Shown here piece after piece: positions 1-10,264 of a DNA stretch of 64,000 nt. The translations under genes were made by a program, and so were the position numbers. Below the pieces are notes generated by a model, which saw only the letters and a list, made by a program, of their open reading frames with translations, did not search any database and was not told the DNA's origin. The number at the start of each line of letters is the position of its first letter. Within the stretch, counting starts at the first letter, position 1. Source of the DNA: Rhynchopus sp. YZ270_cl-10 (taxonomy: Eukaryota > Euglenozoa > Diplonemea > Diplonemida > Diplonemidae); contig OZ037900.1 in NCBI GenBank assembly GCA_964035575.1, forward strand, positions 1,178,001 to 1,242,000, given 5' to 3'.

Positions 1-69
1 AGTGGTTACGGAGGTGCACTCGAAATGCATTGGGCTCTGCCCGCGCAGGTTCAAATCCTGCCGTCCGCG
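1..69 (+). tRNA. tRNA-Ser(CGA), 5' end cut by window start
   Basis: Only the 3' part is in the window: anticodon CGA, long serine-type variable arm, T arm and 3' acceptor strand CGTCCGC plus discriminator G. The first 12 nt lie outside. The complete copy at 14082-14163 matches it base for base where both are present. Confidence 0.93.
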
Positions 70-129
70 TTATTGCCTTTTTGCTGTGCAGGGGGAAGTC
101 CTGTACATTCCACACATCCCAAATAAATT

Positions 130-735
130 TTCACTGGGAGTAAGTGATTAGGGCATGATGTGTGATGCTCCAATTTGCGGTTACGACTTCATAATGGATT
201 CAGGAGCATCCAAACATCCCATTTTCCCGTTAGTTTCCCATTTTTGACGATCTGGCTATTGCAGAATAGCGGTGAATATGACATTTTGCTGGGTCATTTT
301 AGCCACCTCGATTAGGACACTTCTGATGCTCTAATTTGCGTTTACAACATCATAATGCATTCAGGAGCAGCCGAATAACCCATTATCCCAACGTTTTCGC
401 GTTTTTGACCATTTTTGCTGTTACGAAATATCCGGTGAAAAATGGGAAAATTCCATGTTTCACTGAGGATATGTGTGATACTCCAATTTGTGGTTACAAC
501 ATCACAATGCATTCAGGAGCGCCCAAATAACCCATTTTCCCAACGTTTTTGCGTTTTTGGCCATTTTTGCTATTGCAGAATAGAGGCAAAAAAGACAGTT
601 TACTGGGTCATTTTCGCCAAATCGATCAGGGCACTTCTGATGCTCCAATCAAATCGTCCAACCTCATAATGCATTCAGGAGCACCCAAATAACACATATT
701 CCCAACGTTTTCGCGTTTTTGATCCTGTGTGAGCA
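130..735. repeat. ~155-bp satellite, four diverged units (segment A)
   Basis: Four units start near 165, 325, 475 and 640 (spacing about 148-161 bp). Each has a GATGCTC-like start, a CATAATGGATTCAGGAGC-like middle and a CCCAACGTTTTCGC-like end. Read on the minus strand, the core is homologous to the ~172-bp satellite at 2.6-4.2 kb, so both belong to one family in opposite orientation. Short ORFs here are chance. Confidence 0.85.
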
Positions 736-775
736 ATCCAGAACAACTTTGTGCTTCAGTAAAAAATAGTAAAAA

Positions 776-894
776 GGATTCAAGCACCCGGACTTCCCAG
801 CTGGTCACCCACGCCAGTACTATCCAGGCCTGCTGGTGCTTAACTTCTCAAATCAGGCGGGATGAGGTGTATTCACCAGAGTATGGCCGAATCC
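776..894 (-). rRNA. 5S ribosomal RNA
   Basis: 119 nt on the minus strand. It starts GGATTCGGCCATAC and ends GGTGCTTGAATCC; the two ends pair to form helix I. The internal control region around GAGAAGTTAAGC and the GGATAGTACTGG loop are typical of eukaryotic 5S. A T-run follows the 3' end. It goes into the large ribosomal subunit and is transcribed by Pol III from internal elements. Thirteen 5S genes lie in this window. Confidence 0.97.
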
Positions 895-978
895 AATACT
901 GAGTCATGGTGGACAACATGTGAACAGGTTGTTTGTGACCTAACAACGGACTAGAAATAGAACAGTGAACAAAAAACA

Positions 979-1051
979 AGGCACTAGAGGGGATCGAACC
1001 CTCGACCTCTCGCTTACTGGGCGAGCGCTCTAACCACTGAGCTATAGCGCC
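979..1051 (-). tRNA. tRNA-Thr(AGT)
   Basis: 73-nt cloverleaf. Acceptor GGCGCTA pairs with TAGTGCC, the anticodon loop is CCAGTAA with stem CTCGC/GCGAG, and the T loop is TTCGATC. A TTTTTT terminator follows on the minus strand. Confidence 0.97.
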
Positions 1052-1172
1052 ATGCTTTCTCTCCATCTTCTTTTCTTTGAAGGGGGTCTTTTGAAATGTA
1101 CAGAGCACGCATCAAAAATTTCCTTCATACCTCCGCAATGGTGAAAAAATTTTTAACGAAGAAGCCTAGTAA

Positions 1173-1254
1173 GGCGAGGTGGCCGAGTGGTCTAAGGCGC
1201 TACGTTCAGGTCGTAGTCTCTTCGGGGGCGTGAGTTCAAACCTCACCCTCGTCA
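1173..1254 (+). tRNA. tRNA-Leu(CAG)
   Basis: 82 nt with a long class-II variable arm. Acceptor GGCGAGG/CCTCGTC, anticodon loop TTCAGGT in stem CTACG/CGTAG, discriminator A, TTTTT terminator directly after. Confidence 0.97.
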
Positions 1255-1330
1255 CTTTTTCTTCGTTGTGTGATCATCTAAAACTATTTTCGCCCAAAGC
1301 TTGTTGTTTTAAAGAATCATCATAATTGTG

Positions 1331-1402
1331 GGGCTCTTAGCTCAGTGGAAGAGCGCCCGTTCCGCATACGGGAGGCCGAGAGTTCGAACCTCTCAGGGTC
1401 CA
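1331..1402 (+). tRNA. tRNA-Ala(CGC)
   Basis: 72 nt. Acceptor GGGCTCT/AGGGTCC has a G3-T70 wobble pair, the usual alanine identity element. Anticodon loop TCCGCAT in stem CCCGT/ACGGG. Eight Ts follow the gene. Confidence 0.97.
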
Positions 1403-1478
1403 CAGTTTTTTTTCTTCTGATTTGTTTCTCCTGTGTAAATTGGTTCTCAGAGCTTTCACACCTTGCTCCCTAAAATGT

Positions 1479-1550
1479 GGCTGTTTAGCTCAGTGGTAGA
1501 GCACATCATCCGTAATGATGGGGTCGTGGGTTCAATCCCCACAGCGGCCT
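1479..1550 (+). tRNA. tRNA-Thr(CGT)
   Basis: 72 nt. Acceptor GGCTGTT/AGCGGCC, anticodon loop TCCGTAA in stem CATCA/TGATG, discriminator T, T7 terminator nearby. Confidence 0.97.
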
Positions 1551-1671
1551 AGGTTTTTTTCTGAGCTTTCCTTTTATGGTCCCCAAGACTTTCCAGCCTA
1601 ACTTTTATTTATGGGTTTGTTTTGTGGTCACTGGTGCACACATGGACTGTGGACGGGCGGCAAAAAAAATT

Positions 1672-2001
1672 GGGTGCTTGCGTTGTGTGCTGGATCGGGA
1701 CCACCAGTATACTGGCAGCCCCACATCCAGTTCTAATATTTGAAGTGTGAAATAGAACGCAATCGGAAGATTAGTTTACACGAATGTAAGAATAATATCG
1801 TCATGGTAATATTCTGTACAGATTGTACGGGATTTACTATCATATGAGAGTAGTCCGTCGCAGGCCACATCGGGCCCGCAACATGACCGGTCTTCACACA
1901 AAATTGTAAAAGAATTTTCCTTGGAAGAAATGTCTTTTTCAAGTTTTTGTTGTTGCTGAACGAGTTGTTTGGTTTCGAAGTAGCACACTAACTTAGCACC
2001 C
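1672..2001 (-). ncRNA. RNA-X, unidentified structured ncRNA (segment A)
   Basis: A 330-nt transcription unit inferred from three signs. A conserved upstream block (2025-2065) ends exactly 23 bp before the predicted +1, as at U6 and SRP RNA. The ends pair: GGGTGCT with AGCACCC, then GTT(A)GTGTGC with GCACACAAC, about 16 bp in all. The 3' end runs into eight Ts. Inside are small hairpins such as TTACA-TTCG-TGTAA and CCAGT-AT-ACTGG. The diverged plus-strand version (34816-35137) keeps the stems and changes the loops and spacing, which breaks reading frames; an 80-codon ORF here is therefore probably chance. I found no diagnostic motif of RNase P/MRP RNA, U3, 7SK or telomerase RNA. That it is a gene is likely; its function is unknown. 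Confidence 0.72.
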
Positions 2002-2024
2002 AAACATACAGCAAACATCGGAAT

Positions 2025-2065
2025 ACAAGACAGGGTCGTCTTGTTGGAGGTGGGTCAGGGTCTGG
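2025..2065 (-). promoter_or_regulatory. Class B promoter block of RNA-X
   Basis: Minus-strand CAGACCCTGACCCACCTCC is followed by the near-palindrome ACAAGACGACCCTGTCTTGT. It ends 23 bp before RNA-X. The same block and spacing precede U6 and SRP RNA. Confidence 0.75.
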
Positions 2066-2111
2066 ACGTCCTCAAATGTGCACACCTAATACAACAGAAG
2101 AAAAGGAAAAA

Positions 2112-2230
2112 GGATTCAAGCACCCGGACTTCCCAGCTGGTCACCCACGCCAGTACTATCCAGGCCTGCTGGTGCTTAACTTCTCAAATCAGGCGGGATG
2201 AGGTGTATTCACCAGAGTATGGCCGAATCC
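2112..2230 (-). rRNA. 5S ribosomal RNA
   Basis: 119-nt 5S gene with the same sequence as 776-894 and a T-run after the 3' end. It lies just upstream of the RNA-X promoter on the same strand. The same order, 5S then class B block, recurs at 37.06-37.26 kb. Confidence 0.97.
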
Positions 2231-2280
2231 AATAATAGGTCTGGGTGGAAAAGCTGGGAAGACTTATTACCAGTCCGTTT

Positions 2281-2341
2281 TTACCTGAGAAGTTAGACAC
2301 CTCCAAGCCTGGATAGTACTGGCGCGGGTGACCAACTGGAT
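2281..2341 (+). pseudogene. 5S rRNA relic, inverted beside a real 5S
   Basis: About 60 bp match the central 5S (GAGAAGTTAGACACC, then GGATAGTACTGGCG and GGTGACCAACTGG). Both ends are missing and several bases differ. It faces the intact 5S at 2112-2230 head on. Confidence 0.75.
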
Positions 2342-2417
2342 AAATACACCGAAAAATAGATCTAAATTGTCAGACCGGTTCTTAGCTGTGCGCATCCATA
2401 AAAAACTAAAAAAATAC

Positions 2418-2492
2418 TTGCGTCAGAAAATCCTAGTGTGTTGTACTGTGGTCCGATATTCTTTCGGTCCCGGGTTCAACACCTGAGACGAA
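2418..2492 (+). other. tRNA-like remnant with B-box-like sequence
   Basis: Contains GGTCCCGGGTTCAACACC, close to a B box and T arm, but no complete acceptor or anticodon stem can be drawn. Copies at about 16501, 25854 and 51844 keep it. It could be a decayed tRNA or a chance match. Confidence 0.3.
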
Positions 2493-2585
2493 TAATATAT
2501 TTTGGTTTTTCCAGATTTTTCTCATTTTTTTGTCTCCTCACTCTTTCTGAGAATCTTCAAAATTGTCAAAAGTGAGAAATTTTTG

Positions 2586-4200
2586 GGAAAATGGCATATT
2601 TAGGGGCTCCTGAATCCATTATGAGGTCAGATGAATCAATCTGAGCATCACACATATCCTAATAGACAAAATGTCCGTTTATCAAAATACCTGAAAATGC
2701 CTCTTTATCCTATCTAAGGATGTCAGAAACCCTTAAAAGTGCAAAAATCTTGGGAATATAGGGTTTTTGGGCCATTCTGAATCCATTGCGGGGTCGGACG
2801 ATTTGATTGGAGCATCAGAAGTATCCTAATCGGTAAAATGTCGCAAAAATATGGGCAAAATGCCTTTATACCCTATCTAAGCAATTAGAATGTGCTCTAA
2901 AATGCAAAAATCTTGGGAATATGGGGTTTTTGGGCACATCTGAGTTCATTGCGGGGTCGTACGATCAGATCTGAGCATCACATAATGTCTAGAATTTTAC
3001 AGGTGCAACAAACACCTGTATTTTGGTGTAACATGCATATAACCATATCTGAATACCTTAAACTTGCACGAAAATGCAAAAATCTTGGGAATATGGGTTT
3101 TTTGGGCACATCTGAGTTCATTGCGGGGTCGTACGATCAGATCTGAGCATCACATAATGTCTAGAATTTTACAGGTGCAACAAACACCTGTATTTTGGTG
3201 TAACATGCATATAACCATATCTGAATACCTTAAATTTGCACGAAAATGCAAAAATCTTGGGAATATGGGTTTTTTGGGCACATCTGAGTCAATTGCGGGG
3301 TCGCACGATCAGATCCGAGCATCACACAATACCTAGAATTTCAACTATGCAATAAACATGTCTATTTTGGGTAAAATGGCTAATAACCACATGTAAGTAG
3401 CTTAAAAATGCTCTAAAATGCAATAATCTTGGGAATATGGGTTTTTTGGGCACATTTGAGTTCATTGCGGGGTCGCACGATCAGATCCGAGTATCACACA
3501 ATGTCTAGAATTTCAAAAAAGCAACAATCACATGTATTTTGGTGTAAAATGCATATAACCATATCTGAATGTCTCAAATACGCATGAAAATGAAGAAATC
3601 TTGGATATATAGGGTTTTTGGGCACATCTGAGTCAATTGCGGGGTCGTACGGTCAGATCCGAGCATCAGACAATGTCTAGAATTTTAGCTATGCAACAAA
3701 CACCTGTATATTGGGTAAAATGGCTAATAATCATATCTAAATGGCTCATATATGCTCGAAAATGCAAAAATCTTGGGAATATGGGGTTTTTGGGCATTTT
3801 TGAGTCAATTGCGGGGTCGTACGATCAGATTAGAGCATCACACAATGTCTCAAATTTTACAGGTGCAACAAACACCTGTATTTTGGTGTAACATGCATAT
3901 AACCATATCTAAATACCTCAAATTTGCACGAAAATGAAGAAATCTTGGGTATATAGGGTTTTTGGGCCAATCTGAGTCAATTGCGGGGTCGCACGGTCAA
4001 TTCCGAGTATCAGGCCCTCTCTACAACTTAGCCGGTGCTCAAACATAGGGGTTACAGGCAAATAAACCTGTACACAGGCATATGACCTCTGTACGAACCT
4101 TCTTTTCACTCGAAAATGCAAAAATCTTGGGTATATGGGGTATTTGAGCACATCTGAGTCAATTGCGGGGTCGTACGCTCAGATCCGAGCATCACACACT
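2586..4200. repeat. ~172-bp satellite array (segment A)
   Basis: Units of about 172-173 bp start near 2901, 3073, 3245, 3418, 3591, 3763, 3935 and 4107, with more diverged units before. Core phrases are GCAAAAATCTTGGGAATATG, CATTGCGGGGTCGTACGATC and GAGCATCACA. Segment B has one unit fewer and segment C still fewer. No coding potential seen. Confidence 0.92.
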
Positions 4201-4225
4201 GTCTAACTGAGAAATATTTTGAAAA

Positions 4226-6230
4226 AAGTCGATTTTTTGGTGAAAATATTTTTCACAGAAAATCGAATTTTACTATTAAGATTGGCTTTGGGCATGACCC
4301 AGTAAGGTTACTATGGGCCCCATGGGACATATACACCCGAATACCAGGCCGTATTTTCAAAAAGTTGATAATCCCAGTATATGGTATGGCCCTGTGGTAC
4401 GAAATTTTTGGCCGAAAAAATCGACCAAAAAATCGTCATTTTTGGGGGTCACGGTGACAAAAAGTTGCATTTTTTCACGAAAAATGGTCGGAATGTGACT
4501 TGAATGGGCTCTAATGGGTATATTATGCACATAACATACCTAAATTATGTCGATATTTCACCGGCGGAGCCGAAAAAATCGATTTTCAGGGTGTGCAAAA
4601 CTGTAAAAATGACGAAAATCGGAAAAATGACGATTTTTTGGTGAAAATATTTTTCACAGAAAATCGAATTTTACTATTAAGATTGGCTTTGGGCATGACC
4701 CAGTAAGGTTACTATGGGCCCCATGGGACATATACACCCGAATACCAGGCCGTATTTTCAAAAAGTTGATAATCCCAGTATATGGTATGGCCCTGTGGTA
4801 CGAAATTTTTGGCCGAAAAAATCGACCAAAAAATCGTCATTTTTGGGGGTCACGGTGACAAAAAGTTGCATTTTTTCACGAAAAATGGTCGGAATGTGAC
4901 TTGAATGGGCTCTAATGGGTATATTATGCACATAACATACCTAAATTATGTCGATATTTCACCGGCGGAGCCGAAAAAATCGATTTTCAGGGTGTGCAAA
5001 ACTGTAAAAATGACGAAAATCGGAAAAATGACGATTTTTTGGTGAAAATATTTTTCACAGAAAATCGAATTTTACTATTAAGATTGGCTTTGGGCATGAC
5101 CCAGTAAGGTTACTATGGGCCCCATGGGACATATACACCCGAATACCAGGCCGTATTTTCAAAAAGTTGATAATCCCAGTATATGGTATGGCCCTGTGGT
5201 ACGAAATTTTTGGCCGAAAAAATCGACCAAAAAATCGTCATTTTTGGGGGTCACGGTGACAAAAAGTTGCATTTTTTCACGAAAAATGGTCGGAATGTGA
5301 CTTGAATGGGCTCTAATGGGTATATTATGCACATAACATACCTAAATTATGTCGATATTTCACCGGCGGAGCCGAAAAAATCGATTTTCAGGGTGTGCAA
5401 AACTGTAAAAATGACGAAAATCGGAAAAATGACGATTTTTTGGTGAAAATATTTTTCACAGAAAATCGAATTTTACTATTAAGATTGGCTTTGGGCATGA
5501 CCCAGTAAGGTTACTATGGGCCCCATGGGACATATACACCCGAATACCAGGCCGTATTTTCAAAAAGTTGATAATCCCAGTATATGGTATGGCCCTGTGG
5601 TACGAAATTTTTGGCCGAAAAAATCGACCAAAAAATCGTCATTTTTGGGGGTCACGGTGACAAAAAGTTGCATTTTTTCACGAAAAATGGTCGGAATGTG
5701 ACTTGAATGGGCTCTAATGGGTATATTATGCACATAACATACCTAAATTATGTCGATATTTCACCGGCGGAGCCGAAAAAATCGATTTTCAGGGTGTGCA
5801 AAACTGTAAAAATGACGAAAATCGGAAAAATGACGATTTTTTGGTCAAAATATTTTTCACAGAAAATCGAATTTTACTATTAAGATTGGCTTTGGGCATG
5901 ACCCAGTAAGGTTACTATGGGCCCCATGGGACATATACACCCGAATACCAGGCCGTATTTTCAAAAAGTTGATAATCCCAGTATATGGTATGGCCCTGTG
6001 GTACGAAATTTTTGGCCGAAAAAATCGACCAAAAAATCGTCATTTTTGGGGGTCACGGTGACAAAAAGTTGCATTTTTTCACGAAAAATGGTCGGAATGT
6101 GACTTGAATGGGCTCTAATGGGTATATTATGCACATAACATACCTAAATTATGTCGATATTTCACCGGCGGAGCCGAAAAAATCGATTTTCAGGGTGTGC
6201 AAAACTGTAAAAATCACCAAAATCCCAAAA
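4226..6230. repeat. 401-bp satellite, five units (segment A)
   Basis: Five almost identical head-to-tail units of exactly 401 bp; the 61-codon ORF repeated in each is a by-product. Units contain GGGCCCCATGGGACATATAC and the palindrome-like GTCACGGTGAC. Only the last unit reads TTGGTCAAAA where the others read TTGGTGAAAA. Confidence 0.96.
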
Positions 6231-7275
6231 ATCACGATTTTTTTTCAAAAATATTTTTTTCAAAAAAATCGATTTTAAAATATTGGTTTGGCTTGTGCGG
6301 GGACCTGAATTTGGGGCAACATACCCTGTGGGACATACTGGGCCCGATGCAAGGCCGATTTTTCAAAAATATGGTTGCCCCGGTAGACGGTATGGCCCTG
6401 CAGGTCAGTGCATCGGGCCAAAAATCATGAAAAAATCATGATTTTGGGGTCTGGCACCCCATGGGCACATATATCTGGGGGTGTGAAATATGCATGGAAT
6501 CGACCGATTGGGGGTGTTATAGGTCCTGGGGGCCCACATGGGCCATATTTCACGCTATTGGGTCACGGGAAAGTGATTTTGACATTTTTTCATCGATTTT
6601 AGCTGTGAGAACCCTTCAAAAACACTGATTTTGGGGTGTTTCTGAGACGGTACGCTATACCCAGGGTCATATTAGGTATTAGTCCGGTCGACTTTTTGAA
6701 AAAACGACCCCGCAATGGACTCAGGGGTGCCAGATAGTGTATATGCACCAGAATGGATTCACGGGAAAAGTCAAAATTGGGTGTCAGATACATGCTGCCA
6801 TAAGTGACGAATTTCAAAAGTTGAGATTTTTCGAAAATCAGGGTTCAGTACACGCTGTACCCAATCCTGGGGGCCAAAATTTTCAACTTTTTGAAAAAAC
6901 GGGCGGTATATGGCCCTAAAGTGTCAAAATGAGTTAATTGCGACCTCGGACGGCCTCCGGAGATGAGTAGAAGTTTATTTACTGAAAAAAAAAGTCAAAA
7001 CACAGGCAAAATCCCACCTTCCACAGGTACAGTCAAAACTTTTATCCAGATCTCATGTTTTTTCAAAAAATTTTAAATTGTTTTTATGACTAACACCTCC
7101 GAAATTTTTCCTGATAAGATGGAATATGGTCCTGTAGTAGTATGCAGTGTGTTTGCAGGCAAAAATTTGCATTTTCTCGCCCCAGACATTTTTTTATACA
7201 TAAAAGTGCATAAAGGGACCCCTGACCCCAAAATCCGGGTTCCAGCTTTTTGAAGGGGTCACCCTACAGGCCACC

Positions 7276-7308
7276 TCAAAAAGTTGGCCCGTAGGGCCAA
7301 CTTTTTGA
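7276..7308. repeat. Perfect 15-bp hairpin, 3-nt loop
   Basis: TCAAAAAGTTGGCCC, loop GTA, then the exact reverse complement. Conserved in segments B, C and D. Confidence 0.9.
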
Positions 7309-7320
7309 AAAAACGGGGTT

Positions 7321-7363
7321 GCGATGTGTCCTGGGGGCCCGAAGGGCCCCCAGGACACATCGC
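7321..7363. repeat. Perfect 20-bp hairpin, 3-nt loop
   Basis: Arm GCGATGTGTCCTGGGGGCCC, loop GAA, then its exact reverse complement. Found again at 20430-20472, 29840-29882 and 55773-55815 with no change. Confidence 0.95.
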
Positions 7364-9260
7364 TGGGAAAAAAATATTAGGTTTTTTGGGGTCTATATAG
7401 GGTTGCTGTGGGGGTCACATGGCCGAAAAATGGCCATTTTTGGCCTATTTTTGGCCATTTTTTTAAGGTAAAAAATCCACTTTTTTTTTGTACATCCCCT
7501 TGCCCCCGGTAAAATTTACCAAACATATGGCCCTGTTGGACATACTGGGCCCATGAGTCGGTCGCTGGATCACCAAACTAGTTGCCCTATTTGCTAAAAT
7601 CATGTTTTCAGGGTCAAAAATAGGGTGTTTTTTAGGGTCAAAAATAGGGTGTTTTTCAGGGGTATGTTAACCACGTATGTGTCTTAGGGACCAAATTTTC
7701 CAGGAATGTGAACCAATCGGGTCGCAATGGGTCCAGGGGGCCCGGAGGGCCCCCATGCAGGGAAAATTTGCAACAATCCTGGGCAATGCTGGGGGCCGAT
7801 AGGGTGTGCCTATACACGTGTTTTTACGTGTTTTTGGGCACTTTTCAGGATTTTCGAAAATTTTTGCAACACCAAAATCAAAAATTTCGGTCTAGGAGGC
7901 CCATATCTGGAAAAAATCGATATTCCAATGGCCTCATTGGGACATATTGGGCCCAGGACCCTATTTTCAGGTCCCAGGAAAAGCCAAAACAATAAAAAAA
8001 ATAGCTCAGGCGACCCCCAAAAATAGGCCAAAAACAGCCATTTTTAGGGTGTTTTTTAGGGGTATTTTTACACACACAAATTGTTTACCATAGCACACCC
8101 CCAGGCTGCCTCAAAATTTTATCTTTATTTGATTTTTCCAACCCACATAGGGGTATTGGAGGCACAACTTTCACCAAGCCTGGGGAATTCGGCACTGCAC
8201 ACACACAACTGAAAAAGGCAAAAATCACCTGTTTTTCAAGGTGTCGCAGGGTAAATGTTGTTCCTTAAAAACCAAATTTTTTCTAAAAAATCGGCCCTGC
8301 GGGTGAAAAAACGACACTATGGGGGGTATTCCAGGGTGTGGGGGCCCCAAAAATCCGGTTTAAGACCACGAGAGGGTCCGAATACACACCTGAGAAGGTC
8401 CCGGGGAGTAAAAAAATGGCCATTTTTGGGGGGTCAAAATCTCACTTTTTGGGGGGATGTTTGTATACCCAGTACCGACCCACTAGCTGGGATGCCCAAC
8501 TTTTCGCGAATATGGGGGCCCGTAGGGCCCCCGGGGCCCAGGGGGCCCAAAATATCGTGTTGCAGATGCCAGGAGAACATGTTTCAATATTTTGGATACA
8601 TTTTTCCATAGGGTCATTTTCAAAAGCACTGATTTTAGGGGTATTGAGCGAGGTACCCATACCCATGGGTTATCCTATATATTAGTTTTCACTCGGATGT
8701 GAAAAAACGATGTCGCAATGGATTCAGGGGGCCCAAATAGGGTATATGGCCCAGGAAATTTTCAAAAAGTTGACCCAACCAGGTATACAGGCATACAAGC
8801 CGGTAGGTCAACAGATAGGGTGTTTTCCGCACCCAAAATATGGGGTCATGACCATGTGGGTCAGACCTGAATTGATAAATGTTTCGCACAGGTTTTCGCG
8901 AATACCCCCTCTATTCCGAATGCGCTACAAGAGTTTTAAATTTTTGGCTATTTAGATTCACTTTTAAAAACAAAATGGGTCTCCAGAACACACATGAGGT
9001 TCACATGTACCTCTACAGAAACCTTGGTTTTGGTCGGATTTTGAGGCCAATTTTTGGGTTCCCACCAATTTCCTAGGGTATACTGGGATATTGCCCGTGT
9101 GTCCAAAAGTGATTTTTGGGGCCTTAGGACCCCGGAGAATCCATTTAACGGTCGTTTTTGCACCGGAAAGACCTATCTAGTACCCAAAAATCGAATTTTC
9201 ATATTTTTGAAAAAGTGACCAAAAATCGACTTTTTTTGGTAACATTGTATGGCATAAATT

Positions 9261-9830
9261 ATTCTACATAATGTGTGATGCTCGAATAAAAACTTACGAC
9301 CCCATAATGTACTCGGAACTCACCCATGTAATTGTTGAGAAAAAAAAACTTTCCGAAAAAATGAAATTTCAACCCGAATATGCACATTTGGGTCATTTTA
9401 CGGCTATGTAGGTCATTTTGTATGTGTTTTTCGATTATATAGGTGATTAGGATATGTGTGATACTCAGATTAAATCGTAAGACCCCGCAATTGACTCAAA
9501 TGTGCCCAAAAACCCTATATACCCAAGATTATTAACTTTTCCAGCATATTGGACATCCTTAGGTATGGTTATAAGCCATGATACGGCTATTGCTGGAAAA
9601 ATAGCCGTAAATTGTGGTTGGTATTGATTTCAGAAATTATGTGATGCTTAGATCATGCCATAGACGCTTTTAATGGATTCATATGAGCTCATACTACCCA
9701 TATACCCCTTCAGAAGCCCCTTTTGACTCTTATGAATATCCTTATATAGGCTTCCACTTGTGCAGAACCTTCTCAGTGTACAAGATGTTAGGTACAAAAA
9801 AACCATCATATTTTTTACACTACTGGCATG
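9261..9830. repeat. Two solo satellite motifs and SL upstream region (segment A)
   Basis: Single diverged copies of the 172-bp satellite core, on the minus strand, lie near 9275-9335 and 9440-9535 (GTGTGATACTCAGATTAAATC then CCCGCAATTGACTCAAATG). From about 9660 the sequence resembles the region upstream of the second SL gene, so SL genes 1 and 2 came from a duplicated unit. Confidence 0.65.
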
Positions 9831-9876
9831 CTTCCCAGGACACGTCTGTACTCAGAACGTTGTAGAGAAAAAAGGC
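9831..9876 (+). promoter_or_regulatory. Class A promoter of SL RNA 1
   Basis: CTTCCC starts at -46 from the SL 5' end, preceded by GGCATG. An A-rich stretch GTAGAGAAAAAAGGC reaches the start. The same layout precedes the other SL genes and U1, U2, U4 and U5. Confidence 0.7.
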
Positions 9877-9988
9877 AACCAACGATTTCTAAAGCTACAG
9901 TTTCTGTACTTCATTGGTATGGAAGCATGAAGATTATATCTTCTCACACAACTTTGTCAAACATGGCCAGTCCCGAAAGAGACTGGCC
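9877..9988 (+). ncRNA. SL: Spliced-leader (SL) RNA 1, segment A
   Basis: 112-nt SL RNA, donor of the 5' leader that is trans-spliced onto mRNAs. Exon 9877-9916 begins AACCAACGATTTC, contains CTACAGTTTCTGTACTTC and ends ATTG. The intron starts GTATGG. An Sm-like tract CAACTTTGTC precedes a 3' hairpin (GGCCAGTCCC, GAAA loop) and a TTTTTT terminator. The exon matches the kinetoplastid/diplonemid SL. In the segment C and D copies the hairpin is perfectly paired (GGCCAGTCTC); here one base is mismatched. Confidence 0.95.
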
Positions 9989-10264
9989 TTTTTTACGTTA
10001 GCATGATCGTCTTGTGCACAAGAAGCAAACCCAAAAACACACACGATTCACACATGACATAACACACAAGTGCTTACTGCACCCCATTTTTATATCGCCT
10101 GCAAAACCATATTTGTGACACTTGTTCCCCTTCAGAAGCCACTGTTGACTCTGTCGAATATCCTTCTGTAGGATCACACTTAAGGATATTTTTATGTAGA
10201 ACCTTCACAGTGACCAAGATGTCAGGTACGAAAAAGCAACCGTATTATAGACATTGGCAGAAGG

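Larger units (their letters stand above)
6231..9260. repeat. Satellite-derived block rich in GGGCCC hairpins (segment A)
   Basis: About 3 kb without a recognisable gene. It is built of recurring phrases (GTATGGCCCTG, GGACATACTGGGCCC, CGACCCCGCAATGGACTCAG) related to the neighbouring satellites. It carries perfect short hairpins at 7276-7308 and 7321-7363. ORFs rich in Gly/Pro come from GGGCCC runs read in several frames. Confidence 0.7.

Noticed and set aside
4226-6230. CRISPR-like or coding repeat array
   Set aside because: The 401-bp units are fully alike with no variable spacers; the repeated 61-codon ORF reflects the repeat itself.
8255-8685. Overlapping Gly/Pro-rich ORFs of 115-118 codons
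   Set aside because: Low-complexity translation of GGGCCC and GGGGG runs in several frames at once.
9877-9988. The repeated ~112-nt RNA as a U4- or U5-like snRNA
   Set aside because: The exon-GTATGG layout and CTACAGTTTCTGTACTTC identify it as SL RNA; true U4 and U5 are found elsewhere in the window.
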